64,000 nt of DNA from DASUPK01 sp963736685 (GTDB lineage Bacteria > Actinomycetota > Thermoleophilia > Solirubrobacterales > 70-9), in the NCBI GenBank assembly GCA_963736685.1, contig CAVTPZ010000014.1, positions 62,001-126,000 of the forward strand, written 5' to 3'. Below the pieces are notes generated by a model that was not told the DNA's origin, did no database searches, and was given only the letters and a program-made list of their open reading frames with translations. Positions 42,520 through 50,806 of this stretch are shown here, piece after piece (the first letter of the stretch is position 1; every line of letters starts with the position of its first letter). The translations under genes were made by a program, and so were the position numbers.

Positions 42520-43407
42520 CTAGCCGAGGACGTTCTCGATCACGTCACGCATCGGGTCGAAGTCCCGGATCGGCGGCTCGTCCGGATACCCCTCGACAGC
42601 GGTCTCGGGGACCAGCCCGACCAGCTCCGCCTCGATCGGCCTCACGTCGTACCGCGCCGCGAGCCGCGAGATCTCCTCGACGACCCTGGCGAGCGGCACC
42701 GCCTCGGGATCGTGGATGTTCATCGAAACCTGCGTCCGCTCTCCCTCGCGCGGCAGTCCGAGCGCCCGAACGCCGGGCAACCCACCTCCCGCTTCACGCA
42801 GCTCGGCCGCGATCTCGCGCGCGATCTCGGCGTCGGCGGTATCGAGCTCCACGTTGAAGGCGACCAGCGGCTCGCGGGCGGTCACCAGGGTCGCGCCCGC
42901 ACTCGGGTGCGGCTCATCCGGGCCGAGGTCGGGACGGAGATCGCCGGAGGCCATCCGCTGCGCCAGCTCGGTCGGGCCGCCCTGGCGGAAGTAGGCGCGC
43001 TCACGCCGCTCGGGCGCGGTGGCCAGCTCGCCGTAGAAGAAGACGGGGATGCCGAGGGCCGCGATCCCCTCGGCCACCGCCGTGGCGCCCTCGACCGCTG
43101 CGTCGTGGCGCTCTTCGGTCTGCCAGACGACCGGGGAGACGTCGAGAGCCCCGACATGCGGGTGGAGACCCTGGTGCGAGCGGAGATCGATCAGGTCGAG
43201 GGCGTGGGCGGCGCCCGCCACCAGGGCCTCGACGAGCTGCTCGGGTGGCGCCGCCATCGTGAAGACGCTGCGGTTGTGTTGGGCGTCGTAGTGGCGGTTG
43301 AGGACGCGGGCGTGGGAGCCCAGCGTCGCCTCGAGCGCCCCGATCACCCGGGTGCTCCGGCCCTCGGAGAAGTTGGGCACGGCGACCAGCGGCATCTCGC
43401 CGCTCAT
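42520..43407 (-). CDS. Glutamate formimidoyltransferase-like protein
   Basis: 295 residues with the FTCD N- and C-terminal subdomains: LVAVPNFSEGRSTRVIGAL at the start, NRSVFTMAAPPEQLVEAL, HQGLHPHVGALDVSPVVW, and QVSMNIHDPEAVPLARVVEEI. The family transfers the formimino group from formiminoglutamate to tetrahydrofolate in histidine breakdown. No other hut genes are near, so the role here could be another one-carbon reaction. It overlaps the M29 peptidase gene by 4 bp. Confidence 0.88.
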   Translation of the reverse strand: MSGEMPLVAVPNFSEGRSTRVIGALEATLGSHARVLNRHYDAQHNRSVFTMAAPPEQLVEALVAGAAHALDLIDLRSHQGLHPHVGALDVSPVVWQTEERHDAAVEGATAVAEGIAALGIPVFFYGELATAPERRERAYFRQGGPTELAQRMASGDLRPDLGPDEPHPSAGATLVTAREPLVAFNVELDTADAEIAREIAAELREAGGGLPGVRALGLPREGERTQVSMNIHDPEAVPLARVVEEISRLAARYDVRPIEAELVGLVPETAVEGYPDEPPIRDFDPMRDVIENVLG

Positions 43408-44351
43408 GGGACCAGCAGCTCTCCGTCGCGGACGAGGACCTCGCCGTCCAGCTCCAGCGTCGGCTTCATCACCACGCAGTCGAGGTGGACCGGGACCTGG
43501 ACTGTTCCGCCGATCCCGGCCGAGGCCCCGAAGGCGACGTGGATCGTGCCGAGGATCTTCTCGTCCTCGAGGACCTCGCCCGTCAGCTTCGCCTTCTCGT
43601 TGGTGCCCACGCCGAGCTCCGCGATGTTGGTGCCGTCGTCGCCGTGCTCGGTGAGCAGCTCCATGAAGGCCATCCCCTGGCCACCGCGAGCCGAGGTCAG
43701 ATGCCCACCCTCCACGACCAGCTGGACCGGCTCGTCCACCAGTCCGATGCCGGCCATCGAGCCGTCGACCAGCAGTGTTCCGTTGCCGTCCTTCGGCGAG
43801 ATGAAGCCCTCTCCGCAGGGCAGGTTGCCGAAGGCGCCCGGCTCGGTGAGCTCGCCAGCGTCGGGGATCGCCTCGCGGCCGGAGAGGTCGAGTCTCAGGT
43901 CCGTTCCGTTCGCGTCGGTGATGTGGGCCTCGGTCGCGCGGTCGAGGGCTTCCGCCACCGCGTGCCCCTTCTTCCGCAGCCCCTCCATGTCGGCGCTCAT
44001 CACCCTCGCCAGCATGTCCTCGGTCACGCCGGGTAGCGTGGCGGCACGCGCGCCGTTCTCGGTGGCTCGCTTTCGCGCCGCGGTATGCGAGAGCGACTGG
44101 ACGGTCGGAGCGAGCAGGACGTCGGCCACCACAATCGCCTCGGCAACGGTCTTCGGTGGTTCGGCGGCGTGCGAGGCGCGCTCGGACATCACGGTGAGGA
44201 CGGCTTCTGCGCCGACGTCAGCCGCCTCGGCCCGAAGCAGCTCTCCCATGCTCTGCGTCGCGGGATTGCAGACGACGACGACCTCCTCGCCGTCCTTCAC
44301 GGCAAGGCAATCTCGCACCACCGCGCGGACCGCCGCATCCAGATCGGTCAT
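43404..44351 (-). CDS. M29-like aminopeptidase family protein
   Basis: 315 residues. AVRAVVRDCLAVKDGEEVVVVCNPATQ at the start and TDANGTDLRLDLSGREAIPDAGELTEPGAFGNLPCGEGFISP in the middle resemble the leucyl aminopeptidase M29/NicX-like fold. Metal ligands are plausible in GEGFI, HLTSARGGQGMAFMELL, AELGVGTNEKAKLTGEVLEDEKILGTIHVAFG and VHLDCVVMKPTLELDGE. Predicted metallopeptidase or ring-cleaving relative; substrate unknown. Coupled to the formimidoyltransferase-like gene. Confidence 0.82.
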   Translation of the reverse strand: MTDLDAAVRAVVRDCLAVKDGEEVVVVCNPATQSMGELLRAEAADVGAEAVLTVMSERASHAAEPPKTVAEAIVVADVLLAPTVQSLSHTAARKRATENGARAATLPGVTEDMLARVMSADMEGLRKKGHAVAEALDRATEAHITDANGTDLRLDLSGREAIPDAGELTEPGAFGNLPCGEGFISPKDGNGTLLVDGSMAGIGLVDEPVQLVVEGGHLTSARGGQGMAFMELLTEHGDDGTNIAELGVGTNEKAKLTGEVLEDEKILGTIHVAFGASAGIGGTVQVPVHLDCVVMKPTLELDGEVLVRDGELLVP

Positions 44352-44377
44352 TCGGGCAGCCTAGTTATTGCCGATCG

Positions 44378-45553
44378 TCAGCCGAGGATCGGGGCAGGGC
44401 GACGGCTATCGGAGTCGCCGGCATCCATGCCCGTCCCCGGGAGGAGAAACCGGACGCGGGTGCCGCCTCCTCCCTCCTCCAGCCAGATTCTGCCGCCGTG
44501 CACCTCGATGATCGCCCGGCAGATGGAGAGCCCGAGGCCGGAACCGCCGCTCGCGCGCGAGGCATCGCCGCGGAAGAAGGGCTCGAACACCCGCTCGCGG
44601 TCGCGAGCGGGGATCCCGCCCCCGGAGTCGGCAACCTCGATCTCGATCGCCTCTCCGGCCGACTCGGCGGCGACGGTCACGCTGCCGTCAGCTGGGGTGT
44701 GCCTGATCGCGTTCTGGATCAGGTTGAAGAGCACCCTCTGCAGCTTCTCCGGGTTCGCCTCAGGCGCGGCAAGGCCTCGGGGGACGCGCGCGCTCATGGC
44801 CACCCCCTTGGCGGCGGCCTGGGAGCGCATCGACTCGATCGTCTCCCCCACCAGCTCGTCGAGGCGGACCCGCTGCATCGACCAGTGGATCTCCCCAGCC
44901 TCGAGCCGGGTGAGCTCGAACAGGTCGTCGACCATCGTCGCCAACGCGCCGACGTGAAGGCTGATCTCCTCGGCGTAGCCGCCCTCCCCGGTGGCGGAGT
45001 CGAGCACGCCGTCGTCGATCCCCTGCGCCAACAGCTGAAGGGAGGTGAGGGGGGTCCGCAGATCGTGGGAGATCGCGGCGATCAGGTCGCGGCGTGCACG
45101 CTCCGACGCGGCCCGCCCCGCTTCGTTCTCGGCCAGGCGGGCGCGCATGGACTCCGCTGCACGGGCCAGTTCCGCGATCTCGTCCCGTCCGCCGGTCTCG
45201 ATCGGATCGCCACGCCCGTCACCTTCGCCGACCGAAGAAAGCGCGTCGCGGACTGCCTCGATGTCCGCCCTGATGCCGCGGCTGATCAGCCAAGACGAGT
45301 AGACAGCGAGAGCACAGGCGATGCCGAGCAGGGTCGCGAGCAGGTAGGCGTCATGGGCGGAGACGAACATCAGCTCCGCCACCGTCCCGACCCCGGCGAG
45401 CGCCAGCCCGAAGATCAGCGCGACCCCGGCGGCGAACTGGTGAGAGAGGGAACCGAGCCACCGCCGATGGCGAGCCAGCAGGTGGGAGAGCACCAGCACC
45501 GGGACCCCGCAGACGGCGAAGAAGACGGCGGCCGCGAGCAGGTGGGCGCTCAT
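44378..45553 (-). CDS. Sensor histidine kinase
   Basis: 391 residues. Three hydrophobic helices in the first 95 residues with almost no extracytoplasmic loop, then a HAMP-like linker (SRGIRADIEAVRDAL to MRARLAENEA), the dimerisation box LIAAISHDLRTPLTSLQLL with the phosphorylated His, and the ATPase boxes NLIQNAIRHTPADG (N), VADSGGGIPARDRERVFEPFFRG (G1/F) and GGSGLGLSI (G2). The short sensor suggests detection at or in the membrane. It overlaps the response regulator gene by 4 bp. Confidence 0.94.
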   Translation of the reverse strand: MSAHLLAAAVFFAVCGVPVLVLSHLLARHRRWLGSLSHQFAAGVALIFGLALAGVGTVAELMFVSAHDAYLLATLLGIACALAVYSSWLISRGIRADIEAVRDALSSVGEGDGRGDPIETGGRDEIAELARAAESMRARLAENEAGRAASERARRDLIAAISHDLRTPLTSLQLLAQGIDDGVLDSATGEGGYAEEISLHVGALATMVDDLFELTRLEAGEIHWSMQRVRLDELVGETIESMRSQAAAKGVAMSARVPRGLAAPEANPEKLQRVLFNLIQNAIRHTPADGSVTVAAESAGEAIEIEVADSGGGIPARDRERVFEPFFRGDASRASGGSGLGLSICRAIIEVHGGRIWLEEGGGGTRVRFLLPGTGMDAGDSDSRRPAPILG

Positions 45554-46245
45554 GGCTGGAACCGGTAGCCGACTCCCCAGACCGTCTGCAGCCAGCGGGG
45601 GTTCGACGCGTCGGCCTCCACCTTCGCGCGCAGCCGCCTGACGTGGACGGTGACCGTGGAGGTGTCGGTGTAGAAGGCGTAGCCCCAGATCGCATCCATC
45701 AGCTGGTCCCGCGAGAAGGCCTGGCCGGGATGGCGCACGAAGAAGAGCAGGAGGTCGAACTCGCGCACGGTGAGCTGGACCGCGTCGCCTCGGACCGTGA
45801 CGGTGCGGGCAGCCGGATCGATCTCCAGATCGTCGAAGGCGATCGCGGGCTCGCGCTCCGGCTCGGGATCTCCTCGGCGGAGCACGGCATCGACTCGCGC
45901 GACGAGCTCGGCGGGTGAGAAGGGCTTGACCACGTAGTCGTCCGCCCCTTTCTGCAGGCCGGCGACTCGGTCGCTCGACTCCCCCTTCGCGGTGAGCATG
46001 ATCACGCGCGTAGGCCGGCGCCTGTGCAGCTCATCGAGGACCTCGAATCCGTCGAGTCCCGGGAGCATCAGATCGAGCACGACCAGGTCCGGCGCCGTGT
46101 CAGTGGCCAGCCTGAGGGCCTCGAGGCCGTCGGCCGCCACGCGAGTCGAGTACCCGGCCCTCTCGAGGTAGCGAGAGACGACATCCGTGATCACCGGCTC
46201 GTCGTCGACGACGAGGACGGAGCCGCGTGTCCCCCTGGCGTTCAC
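45550..46245 (-). CDS. OmpR/PhoB-type response regulator
   Basis: 231 residues. Receiver domain with LVVDDEPVITDVVSRYLERAG, the phosphoacceptor Asp in DLVVLDLMLPGLDGFEVL, the Thr in IMLTAKGES and Lys in YVVKPFSPAEL. The C-terminal winged helix carries VRGDAVQLTVREFDLLLFFVRHPGQAFSRDQLM and TVTVHVRRLRAKVEAD. It is upstream of and coupled to the histidine kinase. Target genes are unknown; about 110 bp separate it from the lactonase-like gene. Confidence 0.95.
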   Translation of the reverse strand: MNARGTRGSVLVVDDEPVITDVVSRYLERAGYSTRVAADGLEALRLATDTAPDLVVLDLMLPGLDGFEVLDELHRRRPTRVIMLTAKGESSDRVAGLQKGADDYVVKPFSPAELVARVDAVLRRGDPEPEREPAIAFDDLEIDPAARTVTVRGDAVQLTVREFDLLLFFVRHPGQAFSRDQLMDAIWGYAFYTDTSTVTVHVRRLRAKVEADASNPRWLQTVWGVGYRFQP

Positions 46246-46355
46246 CGCTCTTCGGTCGCGCTGTGCTTTGTGGCGTTACATGCAGTCATGACTTCGGTGG
46301 GCCGCGGGAGGGGCGGCTCGGCCGGGAGTGGCCGAGCCGCCCGTACCCGTGGGAT

Positions 46356-47453
46356 CTACCGCGCGACGAGCCCCACTGCGCTCGCCGGCAATCCGCCGAC
46401 CTGGTCGACCGGGGAGAGTCCCCCGTCGCCGGCGACCCTGAATGCACCGACCGAGCCGGTGCCCGGCAGCAGTGCGAACAGCGCCCGGCTCCCGGCCGAC
46501 TGGGCCAGATCCGTCGGGGTGCTGCCGGCACCGGTCGCCGCCGCGACCTGGGCGAGCAGGCCAAGCGATCCGTCATGACCGACCGAGTAGCTCGAGATCG
46601 ACCCGCTTCCGTTGTTGGTCGTGTAGGCGAATCGCCCGTTCTTCGTCACGGCGACCCAGCACGCGGCCCCCTCGTTGTCCGGGATCGACGCGCTGATCGT
46701 GGTGAGTGCGCCGTCGGAGCCGACCGAGTACGAGGACAGGGTGCTCGCGCCAGGGGCGCCACCGAATGCCTCGGACACGATCAGGTGACCGCGCTTGTCG
46801 AACTCGAATCCGAAGGGCGTCTGGCCCTCGGATGGGTGAGAGACCGCCGGTCCCGGTAGGCCGTTCGAGCCCACCGTGAACGTGTCGATGGTGTTGGTGG
46901 CCTTATCGGTGACCACCAACACATCGCCATTCGGTGAGAACTCGACCTGGGCGGGTCCGGAGCCCGCAATCGGGGTCGTGGAGCCGGCCAGCGGGCTGAG
47001 GGTGCCATCGTGGGCGACCCGGAAGCCGCTGATGGTGCCGCTGCCGCCGTTCAGGGCGTAGAGCAGCCCTCGCCGGACCGTCAGGCTGATCGGCTGGTCG
47101 CCGCCCGATCCCGTCGTTCCCCTCAGTCGGAGCCCGTGCGGGGTCACGGCGAACGACGAGATGCTGTCGCTACCGGCGTTCACCGCGTAGAGGAACTGGC
47201 CGCCGTGCGTCAGCGCGAGCGCCCCCTGGCTGCCGAGACCGGCTCCGGTCCCAATGCCGCCGGTCGAGAACGATCCATCCGGCCGCAGGGAGCCGTTGCC
47301 GGCTCGATCGAAAGCGAGCACCTTGTTTTGCGAAGCACTGTTGCTCTCCGTGTAGACGGCGCTCCTGCCGGCAGCCGAGGCCGGTCCGGCCGCCGCAGCG
47401 AGGGCGGCAAGCGCCAGCGCGCCGCCAAGCACCGCGCGTTTCGTCGTACTCAT
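46356..47453 (-). CDS. Exported lactonase-like seven-bladed beta-propeller
   Basis: About 365 residues from ATG 47453 (MSTTKRAVLGGALALAALAAAAG), preceded by GGAGG; an upstream in-frame start is less likely. A signal peptide ends near PASA. Repeated blades of the YVTN/6-phosphogluconolactonase-like type follow, each with phrases such as GGQFLYAVNAGSDSISSF, RGLLYALNGGSGTISGF, NGDVLVVTDKATNTIDTF and NGRFAYTTNNGSGSISSY. Several exported relatives have no known enzyme activity. Divergent from the DHFR-like gene. Confidence 0.88.
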   Translation of the reverse strand: MSTTKRAVLGGALALAALAAAAGPASAAGRSAVYTESNSASQNKVLAFDRAGNGSLRPDGSFSTGGIGTGAGLGSQGALALTHGGQFLYAVNAGSDSISSFAVTPHGLRLRGTTGSGGDQPISLTVRRGLLYALNGGSGTISGFRVAHDGTLSPLAGSTTPIAGSGPAQVEFSPNGDVLVVTDKATNTIDTFTVGSNGLPGPAVSHPSEGQTPFGFEFDKRGHLIVSEAFGGAPGASTLSSYSVGSDGALTTISASIPDNEGAACWVAVTKNGRFAYTTNNGSGSISSYSVGHDGSLGLLAQVAAATGAGSTPTDLAQSAGSRALFALLPGTGSVGAFRVAGDGGLSPVDQVGGLPASAVGLVAR

Positions 47454-47568
47454 CAGAACCTCCATTCCTGGGTTGGCCAAGCCGCGCCAACCTAGGAAGA
47501 GAAGGCTTCGAAATCCTTACGAGATGGCTACGGGACGCGAAACATCGGCGCTGGCAGAATCGGCTTTC

Positions 47569-48114
47569 ATGGCGCGGACCATCTACTTCGCTGCGGCGAC
47601 GCTCGACGGCTACATCGCCACCAGCGACGACACCATCGATTGGCTCACCGGCTTCGAGCCGAACTACGAAGGCGGAGGCGAGAGCGTCGAGGGCTCGATC
47701 GACTCGGCGATCGAGGGAACCGGCGCGCTCGTCATGGGCTCCTCGACCTACGAGTTCATCCTCGGTCACGACTGGCCCTACGGCGACCGCCCGAGCTGGG
47801 TGCTCACCAGCCGGGAGCTGCCCGTCCCCGAGGGCGCCGATATCCGCTTCCACAACGGGCCGGTCGCCGAGATCCATGCGGAGATGAGCGCGGCCGCCGG
47901 CGACCGCGACCTCTGGGTGGTCGGAGGCGGTCCCGTGGCGTCCGATCTGGCCGAGGCCGGCCTCCTCGACGAGCTCTGGGTCACGATCGTCCCGATCGTC
48001 CTCGGGTCCGGAAAGCCGCTCTTCTCCCGCCCGATCGGGAGCTCCATGCGCCTGCTCGGCACCCGCACCTTCAACAACGGAATGCTGGAGCTGCGCTACG
48101 CCTTGGCCAAGTAG
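47569..48114 (+). CDS. Dihydrofolate reductase / RibD C-terminal family protein
   Basis: 181 residues from ATG 47569 (MARTIYFAAATLDGYIATSDDT). The RibD_C/DHFR-like fold is seen in LDGYIA, ALVMGSSTYEFILGHDWPYG, WVLTSRELP, DLWVVGGGPVASDLAEAGLLDELWVTIVPIVLGSGKPLFSR, and the final strand MLELRYALAK. Such proteins bind NADPH; physiological substrates are mostly unknown. It is the last core-like gene before the tRNA. Confidence 0.88.
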   Translation: MARTIYFAAATLDGYIATSDDTIDWLTGFEPNYEGGGESVEGSIDSAIEGTGALVMGSSTYEFILGHDWPYGDRPSWVLTSRELPVPEGADIRFHNGPVAEIHAEMSAAAGDRDLWVVGGGPVASDLAEAGLLDELWVTIVPIVLGSGKPLFSRPIGSSMRLLGTRTFNNGMLELRYALAK

Positions 48115-48138
48115 CCCGACGCTACGATTTGCCGCCCC

Positions 48139-48212
48139 GCCGGAGTAGCTCAGTCGGTTAGAGCAGCGGAATCATAATCCGCGTGTCGGGGGTTCGAGTC
48201 CCTCCTCCGGCA
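48139..48212 (+). tRNA. tRNA with CAT anticodon (elongator Met or Ile2)
   Basis: A full cloverleaf can be drawn over 74 nt: acceptor GCCGGAG/CTCCGGC, D arm GCTC/GAGC, anticodon arm GCGGA-ATCATAA-TCCGC with anticodon CAT, and T arm GGGGG-TTCGAGT-CCCTC with one G-T pair, then discriminator A. No CCA is encoded. G1-C72 pairs, so it is not initiator tRNA. Whether it is methionine or lysidine-modified isoleucine cannot be settled by eye. Confidence 0.93.
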
Positions 48213-48251
48213 TGAAGTGCCTGCAAATCGGCATCTTCTGAGCGAAGAAAG

Positions 48252-48337
48252 CACGCGGATTCCGGTTCCGCACAAGAATCCGCGTGTTGAAATCGGTGCG
48301 ATTCGTGCCTGGCGGGCGGCGGGCAACACGCGGATTC
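48252..48337. repeat. Inverted and direct copies of a tRNA anticodon-arm sequence
   Basis: CACGCGGATTC at 48252-48262, GAATCCGCGTGTTG at 48276-48289 and CAACACGCGGATTC at 48324-48337. The second and third are exact 14-bp reverse complements. The core AATCCGCGTG is also present inside the tRNA at 48176-48185. They lie within 130 bp downstream of the tRNA in a region with no gene. A relic of site-specific integration at the tRNA is possible. Confidence 0.6.
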
Positions 48338-48373
48338 CTGACGCACTGACGCACAGTCGCCGTCAACATCCAT

Positions 48374-48418
48374 AAAAAGAAACGGCGCTCCCCGGACAGG
48401 TATCGCGAAAGAGCGCCG
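48374..48418 (-). terminator. Intrinsic terminator for the exported-protein gene ending at 48446
   Basis: On the minus strand, CGGCGCTC and GAGCGCCG form an 8-bp GC-rich stem, followed by TTTCTTTTT. Position, about 30 bp after the stop at 48446, and orientation fit rho-independent termination of that gene. Confidence 0.7.
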
Positions 48419-48445
48419 ATTAAGCGCTGGTTGCAGCGGCAGATC

Positions 48446-48991
48446 CTACGCGCCGATGGTGTTCACCCTCACCGCGAACGGTTGTGGGTTGATCGCTCCG
48501 GCCGTCGGATTACAGGCATCGAAGTAGACGCCCGGGCTCAGGTTCCCCGCGACGAATGTGATCTGCGGCATCTTGAGCTGATTCGGAGTCGCGATGATCG
48601 CATCCGTCCCTGCAACGCCTGCGAGCCCAGCCAGCCCCGGCCCGGTGTCGCTGTCCAGCGTGTCGCAGCTCTGGGCCGGGATGCTCGGGAAGTCGAGCGT
48701 GACGACGACGGCCAGCTTGAACGCCGACTGTGTCAGGCCGCCGACGGCGAGGGCAGCCGCCGTCTGCGCATTCGTCGCGTTGGCAGCACTCTGAGCGCTC
48801 GCAACCGAGAGCCCCGCTGCCCGCTTTTCGATTTCGCTGTTCGCGATGTTCCTGGTCTGCTTCTTCTCCTTCTTGGTGAGCACGCTGACCGTGGCAACGC
48901 CGGCCACGGCGCTCCCGGCCAGCGCGAAGACCAACGCGATGATTGAAACCACCACCGCGGGCGATGGCTTGCTTCCCTTGAGTCTCTCCAT
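48446..48991 (-). CDS. Small exported protein with SPAVVVSIIALVFALAGSAVAG-like leader
   Basis: 181 residues from ATG 48991 (MERLKGSKPSPAVVVSIIALV), with AAAGGAAG upstream. The single hydrophobic leader is followed by a Lys-rich TKKEKKQTRN segment, an Asn/Ala-Thr repeat stretch (SAANATNAQTAAALAVGGLTQ) and a beta-rich C-terminus with two Cys (SCDTLDS, FDACNP). The gene at 53700 has the same architecture, so these are two members of one exported family. No function is known. It ends the minus-strand run that begins at 50644. Confidence 0.75.
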   Translation of the reverse strand: MERLKGSKPSPAVVVSIIALVFALAGSAVAGVATVSVLTKKEKKQTRNIANSEIEKRAAGLSVASAQSAANATNAQTAAALAVGGLTQSAFKLAVVVTLDFPSIPAQSCDTLDSDTGPGLAGLAGVAGTDAIIATPNQLKMPQITFVAGNLSPGVYFDACNPTAGAINPQPFAVRVNTIGA

Positions 48992-49055
48992 GATCAACTT
49001 CCTTTCTTTCGGGGCGAGCCTTCCATCGACGACGCCAAGGATGAGCCGGCGCGAG

Positions 49056-49463
49056 TCATGAGGAAGAGGTGGGGCGAATCGGGGTTCCCTGGGCCGAGAC
49101 CAGCTGCCAGCCATGTCCGTTGGCCCGGAAGAACACGTGGGTGTAGCGACTGGCGATGTCAGCTGAGGCACCGTCTGGGCCGACGAGGGACATCGCGGTG
49201 CGGCCAACCACGATCCCTGCACCGGCGCCGCTGAGGCGCACGCTCGTCTCATCGGGAAAGGTCTCGATCTTCTGGAACACCACTGCTCCGCCGACGATGG
49301 CCTCGAGGAACGAATCCCGACGGTGGACACTCCCGCTCGCCACGTCGACGATCAGGAAGTCGGCGGCGAGCAGCGGCTCCAGGGCAGCAGCATCGTGGTC
49401 GAGCAGCGCTTGAAAGAAGGAGCGGTCGGCGGTGCGCAGCTCCGTCTGCGGCCCGCCGTTCAT
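49056..49463 (-). CDS. DUF4440 / NTF2-fold protein
   Basis: 135 residues. ELRTADRSFFQALLDHDAAALEPLLAADFLIVDVASGSVHRRDSFLEAI is the classic DUF4440 start, with TDxV-type strand and a later SRYTHVFFRANGHGWQLVSAQGTPI ending. Members are NTF2-like and often polyketide-cyclase or isomerase relatives, with many of unknown function. Overlaps the 69-residue gene upstream by 4 bp. Confidence 0.85.
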   Translation of the reverse strand: MNGGPQTELRTADRSFFQALLDHDAAALEPLLAADFLIVDVASGSVHRRDSFLEAIVGGAVVFQKIETFPDETSVRLSGAGAGIVVGRTAMSLVGPDGASADIASRYTHVFFRANGHGWQLVSAQGTPIRPTSSS

Positions 49464-49669
49464 CGTCGGGCCGCTCTCTCGATCGTGACTCGATCGCAGG
49501 CTGGGCGGCGGTCGCGGTCCGGCAGGGCGAGCGGATGCCCGACCTCCTGCGCGACCGGGTTCTCCAACTGCCAGCCCGCCTCCGGCGGGTCGGCGAGAAC
49601 CAGCATGCCCCCGGTCGGCACACGGAACTCGTATCGCCCGTTCGTATTTGTCACCTGTGGACCCTTCAT
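49460..49669 (-). CDS. Small hypothetical protein (69 aa)
   Basis: Begins MKGPQVTNTNGRYEFRVPTGG, with AAGGACTGACCA before the ATG as a good ribosome site. The middle GGMLVLADPPEAGWQLENPVAQEVGHPL is compact and beta-like, and the end is Arg-rich. No family is recognised. Coding status is supported by the ribosome site and the 4-bp coupling to the DUF4440 gene, not by homology. Confidence 0.5.
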   Translation of the reverse strand: MKGPQVTNTNGRYEFRVPTGGMLVLADPPEAGWQLENPVAQEVGHPLALPDRDRRPACDRVTIERAARR

Positions 49670-49751
49670 TGGTCAGTCCTTCCTTGATCGGCCAGGGACT
49701 GGGCGCGTCGCCGCGCTCGCGAGCGCGGCGACGATCGCCAGCACCTGGCTG

Positions 49752-49946
49752 CTAGATGAGGCCGTCGCCGTCGCTCGGGCCGCCATTGTTGTCGGCGTCG
49801 TGGTCTCCGCCGTTGTTCTGGGGGATGCCGCTGCTGTGGTGGTGATGGTGGTGGTGTCGGGCGACCGCGACCGGCACTGCTGCGCCGCCGAAGATGCCGA
49901 GCACCGCGAGAATCGCTGCGATTCTCACCTTTGCTGTGGAGAACAT
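49752..49946 (-). CDS. Small exported protein with seven consecutive histidines
   Basis: 64 residues from ATG 49946 (MFSTAKVRIAAILAVLGIFGG), with GAAAGGAA upstream. The signal peptide ends about VAVA, followed by RHHHHHHHSSG (codons mix CAC and CAT, so it is a natural run) and an Asn/Asp/Gly-rich acidic tail. The mature peptide of about 40 residues looks disordered and could bind Ni, Zn or Cu; this is inference. It lies between the lipoprotein gene and the 69-residue gene on the same strand. Confidence 0.6.
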   Translation of the reverse strand: MFSTAKVRIAAILAVLGIFGGAAVPVAVARHHHHHHHSSGIPQNNGGDHDADNNGGPSDGDGLI

Positions 49947-49972
49947 GGTCTGGTTCCTTTCGTTGATTTGGC

Positions 49973-50644
49973 TCATGTGAGGAAGCTGGAGATGGCGCGC
50001 TGGATCGCGGGGCCCTGTTGGTGCCACCGGTCGGGAGGCGCCGCGCCGACGATCACGGTCGTCGCGTTGGACCCCCGGACGATGCAGGCGATCTCGCGGT
50101 AGGCCTGCCCGCTCGAGGTCCGGTAGTCCTCGGTCAGGCAGGAGCCGGGACCGGATCTGAATGGCAGATCGGTCGCGGCCGCGATCGGTCGGATGTCGAC
50201 GTCCCCCTCGTCGCGGTTGTGGTCGGGGCGGAAGCTGGCCCAGGTAGCGAGGTCCTCGGACCCCTGCTGGGGCGTCGCGTTCAGGTAGCCGCGGATGTCG
50301 CCGTCGTCGTCGCGCAGCGCTGACGTCACCGTGCCGGGATCCGTCCGGATGGGCTTCCAGTCAGGCGGATACGCCATCCGGGCGGCGCCGTTCGGCAGCT
50401 CGCTTGAATGCCAGCCTGAGGGCGCCGCCGCGGGCCGAAGCCATCCGAACGCCTGCGGGTTGCTCTGCAGGGTGCCGGCCGACGAGATGGTGGCGGACGA
50501 GCTTCCGGAAGATCCTCCGCCGCAACCTGCGGCGGCGATTGCAGCCGCGCCAAGCAGCGCAGCGAACAGCGCGACAAGGCCCGATCCGCGCCTTTCGTAT
50601 CTCGATCGAGCCGTGTGGTGTGCGGTCGTCTTGTCGGCGGGCAT
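49973..50644 (-). CDS. Lipoprotein of unknown function
   Basis: 223 residues from ATG 50644 (MPADKTTAHHTARSRYERRG), with AAGGAA before the start. The lipobox is in AAAIAAAGCGGGSSGSSS, followed by a Ser/Gly tether. The globular part has WHSSELPNGAARMAYPPDWKPIRTDPGTVTSALRDDDG and SCLTEDYRTSSGQAYREIACIVRGSNATTVIVGAAP, ending AIQRAISSFLT. This resembles PsbP/Mog1-like membrane-attached folds in general layout, but the assignment is tentative. First gene of the minus run toward 48446. Confidence 0.65.
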   Translation of the reverse strand: MPADKTTAHHTARSRYERRGSGLVALFAALLGAAAIAAAGCGGGSSGSSSATISSAGTLQSNPQAFGWLRPAAAPSGWHSSELPNGAARMAYPPDWKPIRTDPGTVTSALRDDDGDIRGYLNATPQQGSEDLATWASFRPDHNRDEGDVDIRPIAAATDLPFRSGPGSCLTEDYRTSSGQAYREIACIVRGSNATTVIVGAAPPDRWHQQGPAIQRAISSFLT

Positions 50645-50806
50645 GTCGATTCCTTCCTGGTCCTTGCTTTTCTCCCGCCTGCACCGGATAGGCCGATCCC
50701 CCACGGTGCGATTGGGATGTGTGATCAGGATCCGGCGATCAGCGCCGAAACGCATCGGCGACTTCGCCGGTCGCCGTCGCCGGTTCGCGCGGGTAGCCGT
50801 CCCCTT

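Noticed and set aside
48139..48212. Initiator tRNA-fMet
   Set aside because: Position 1-72 is a G-C pair, whereas initiator tRNAs have a mismatch there.
48158..48373. Minus-strand reading frames ending GGTRTPDTRIMIPLL or EEGLEPPTRGL
   Set aside because: They are the antisense of the tRNA and its repeats, a well-known source of false protein predictions.
49752..49946. Cloning-vector His-tag contamination
   Set aside because: Mixed His codons, natural signal peptide and ribosome site, and normal genomic neighbours.
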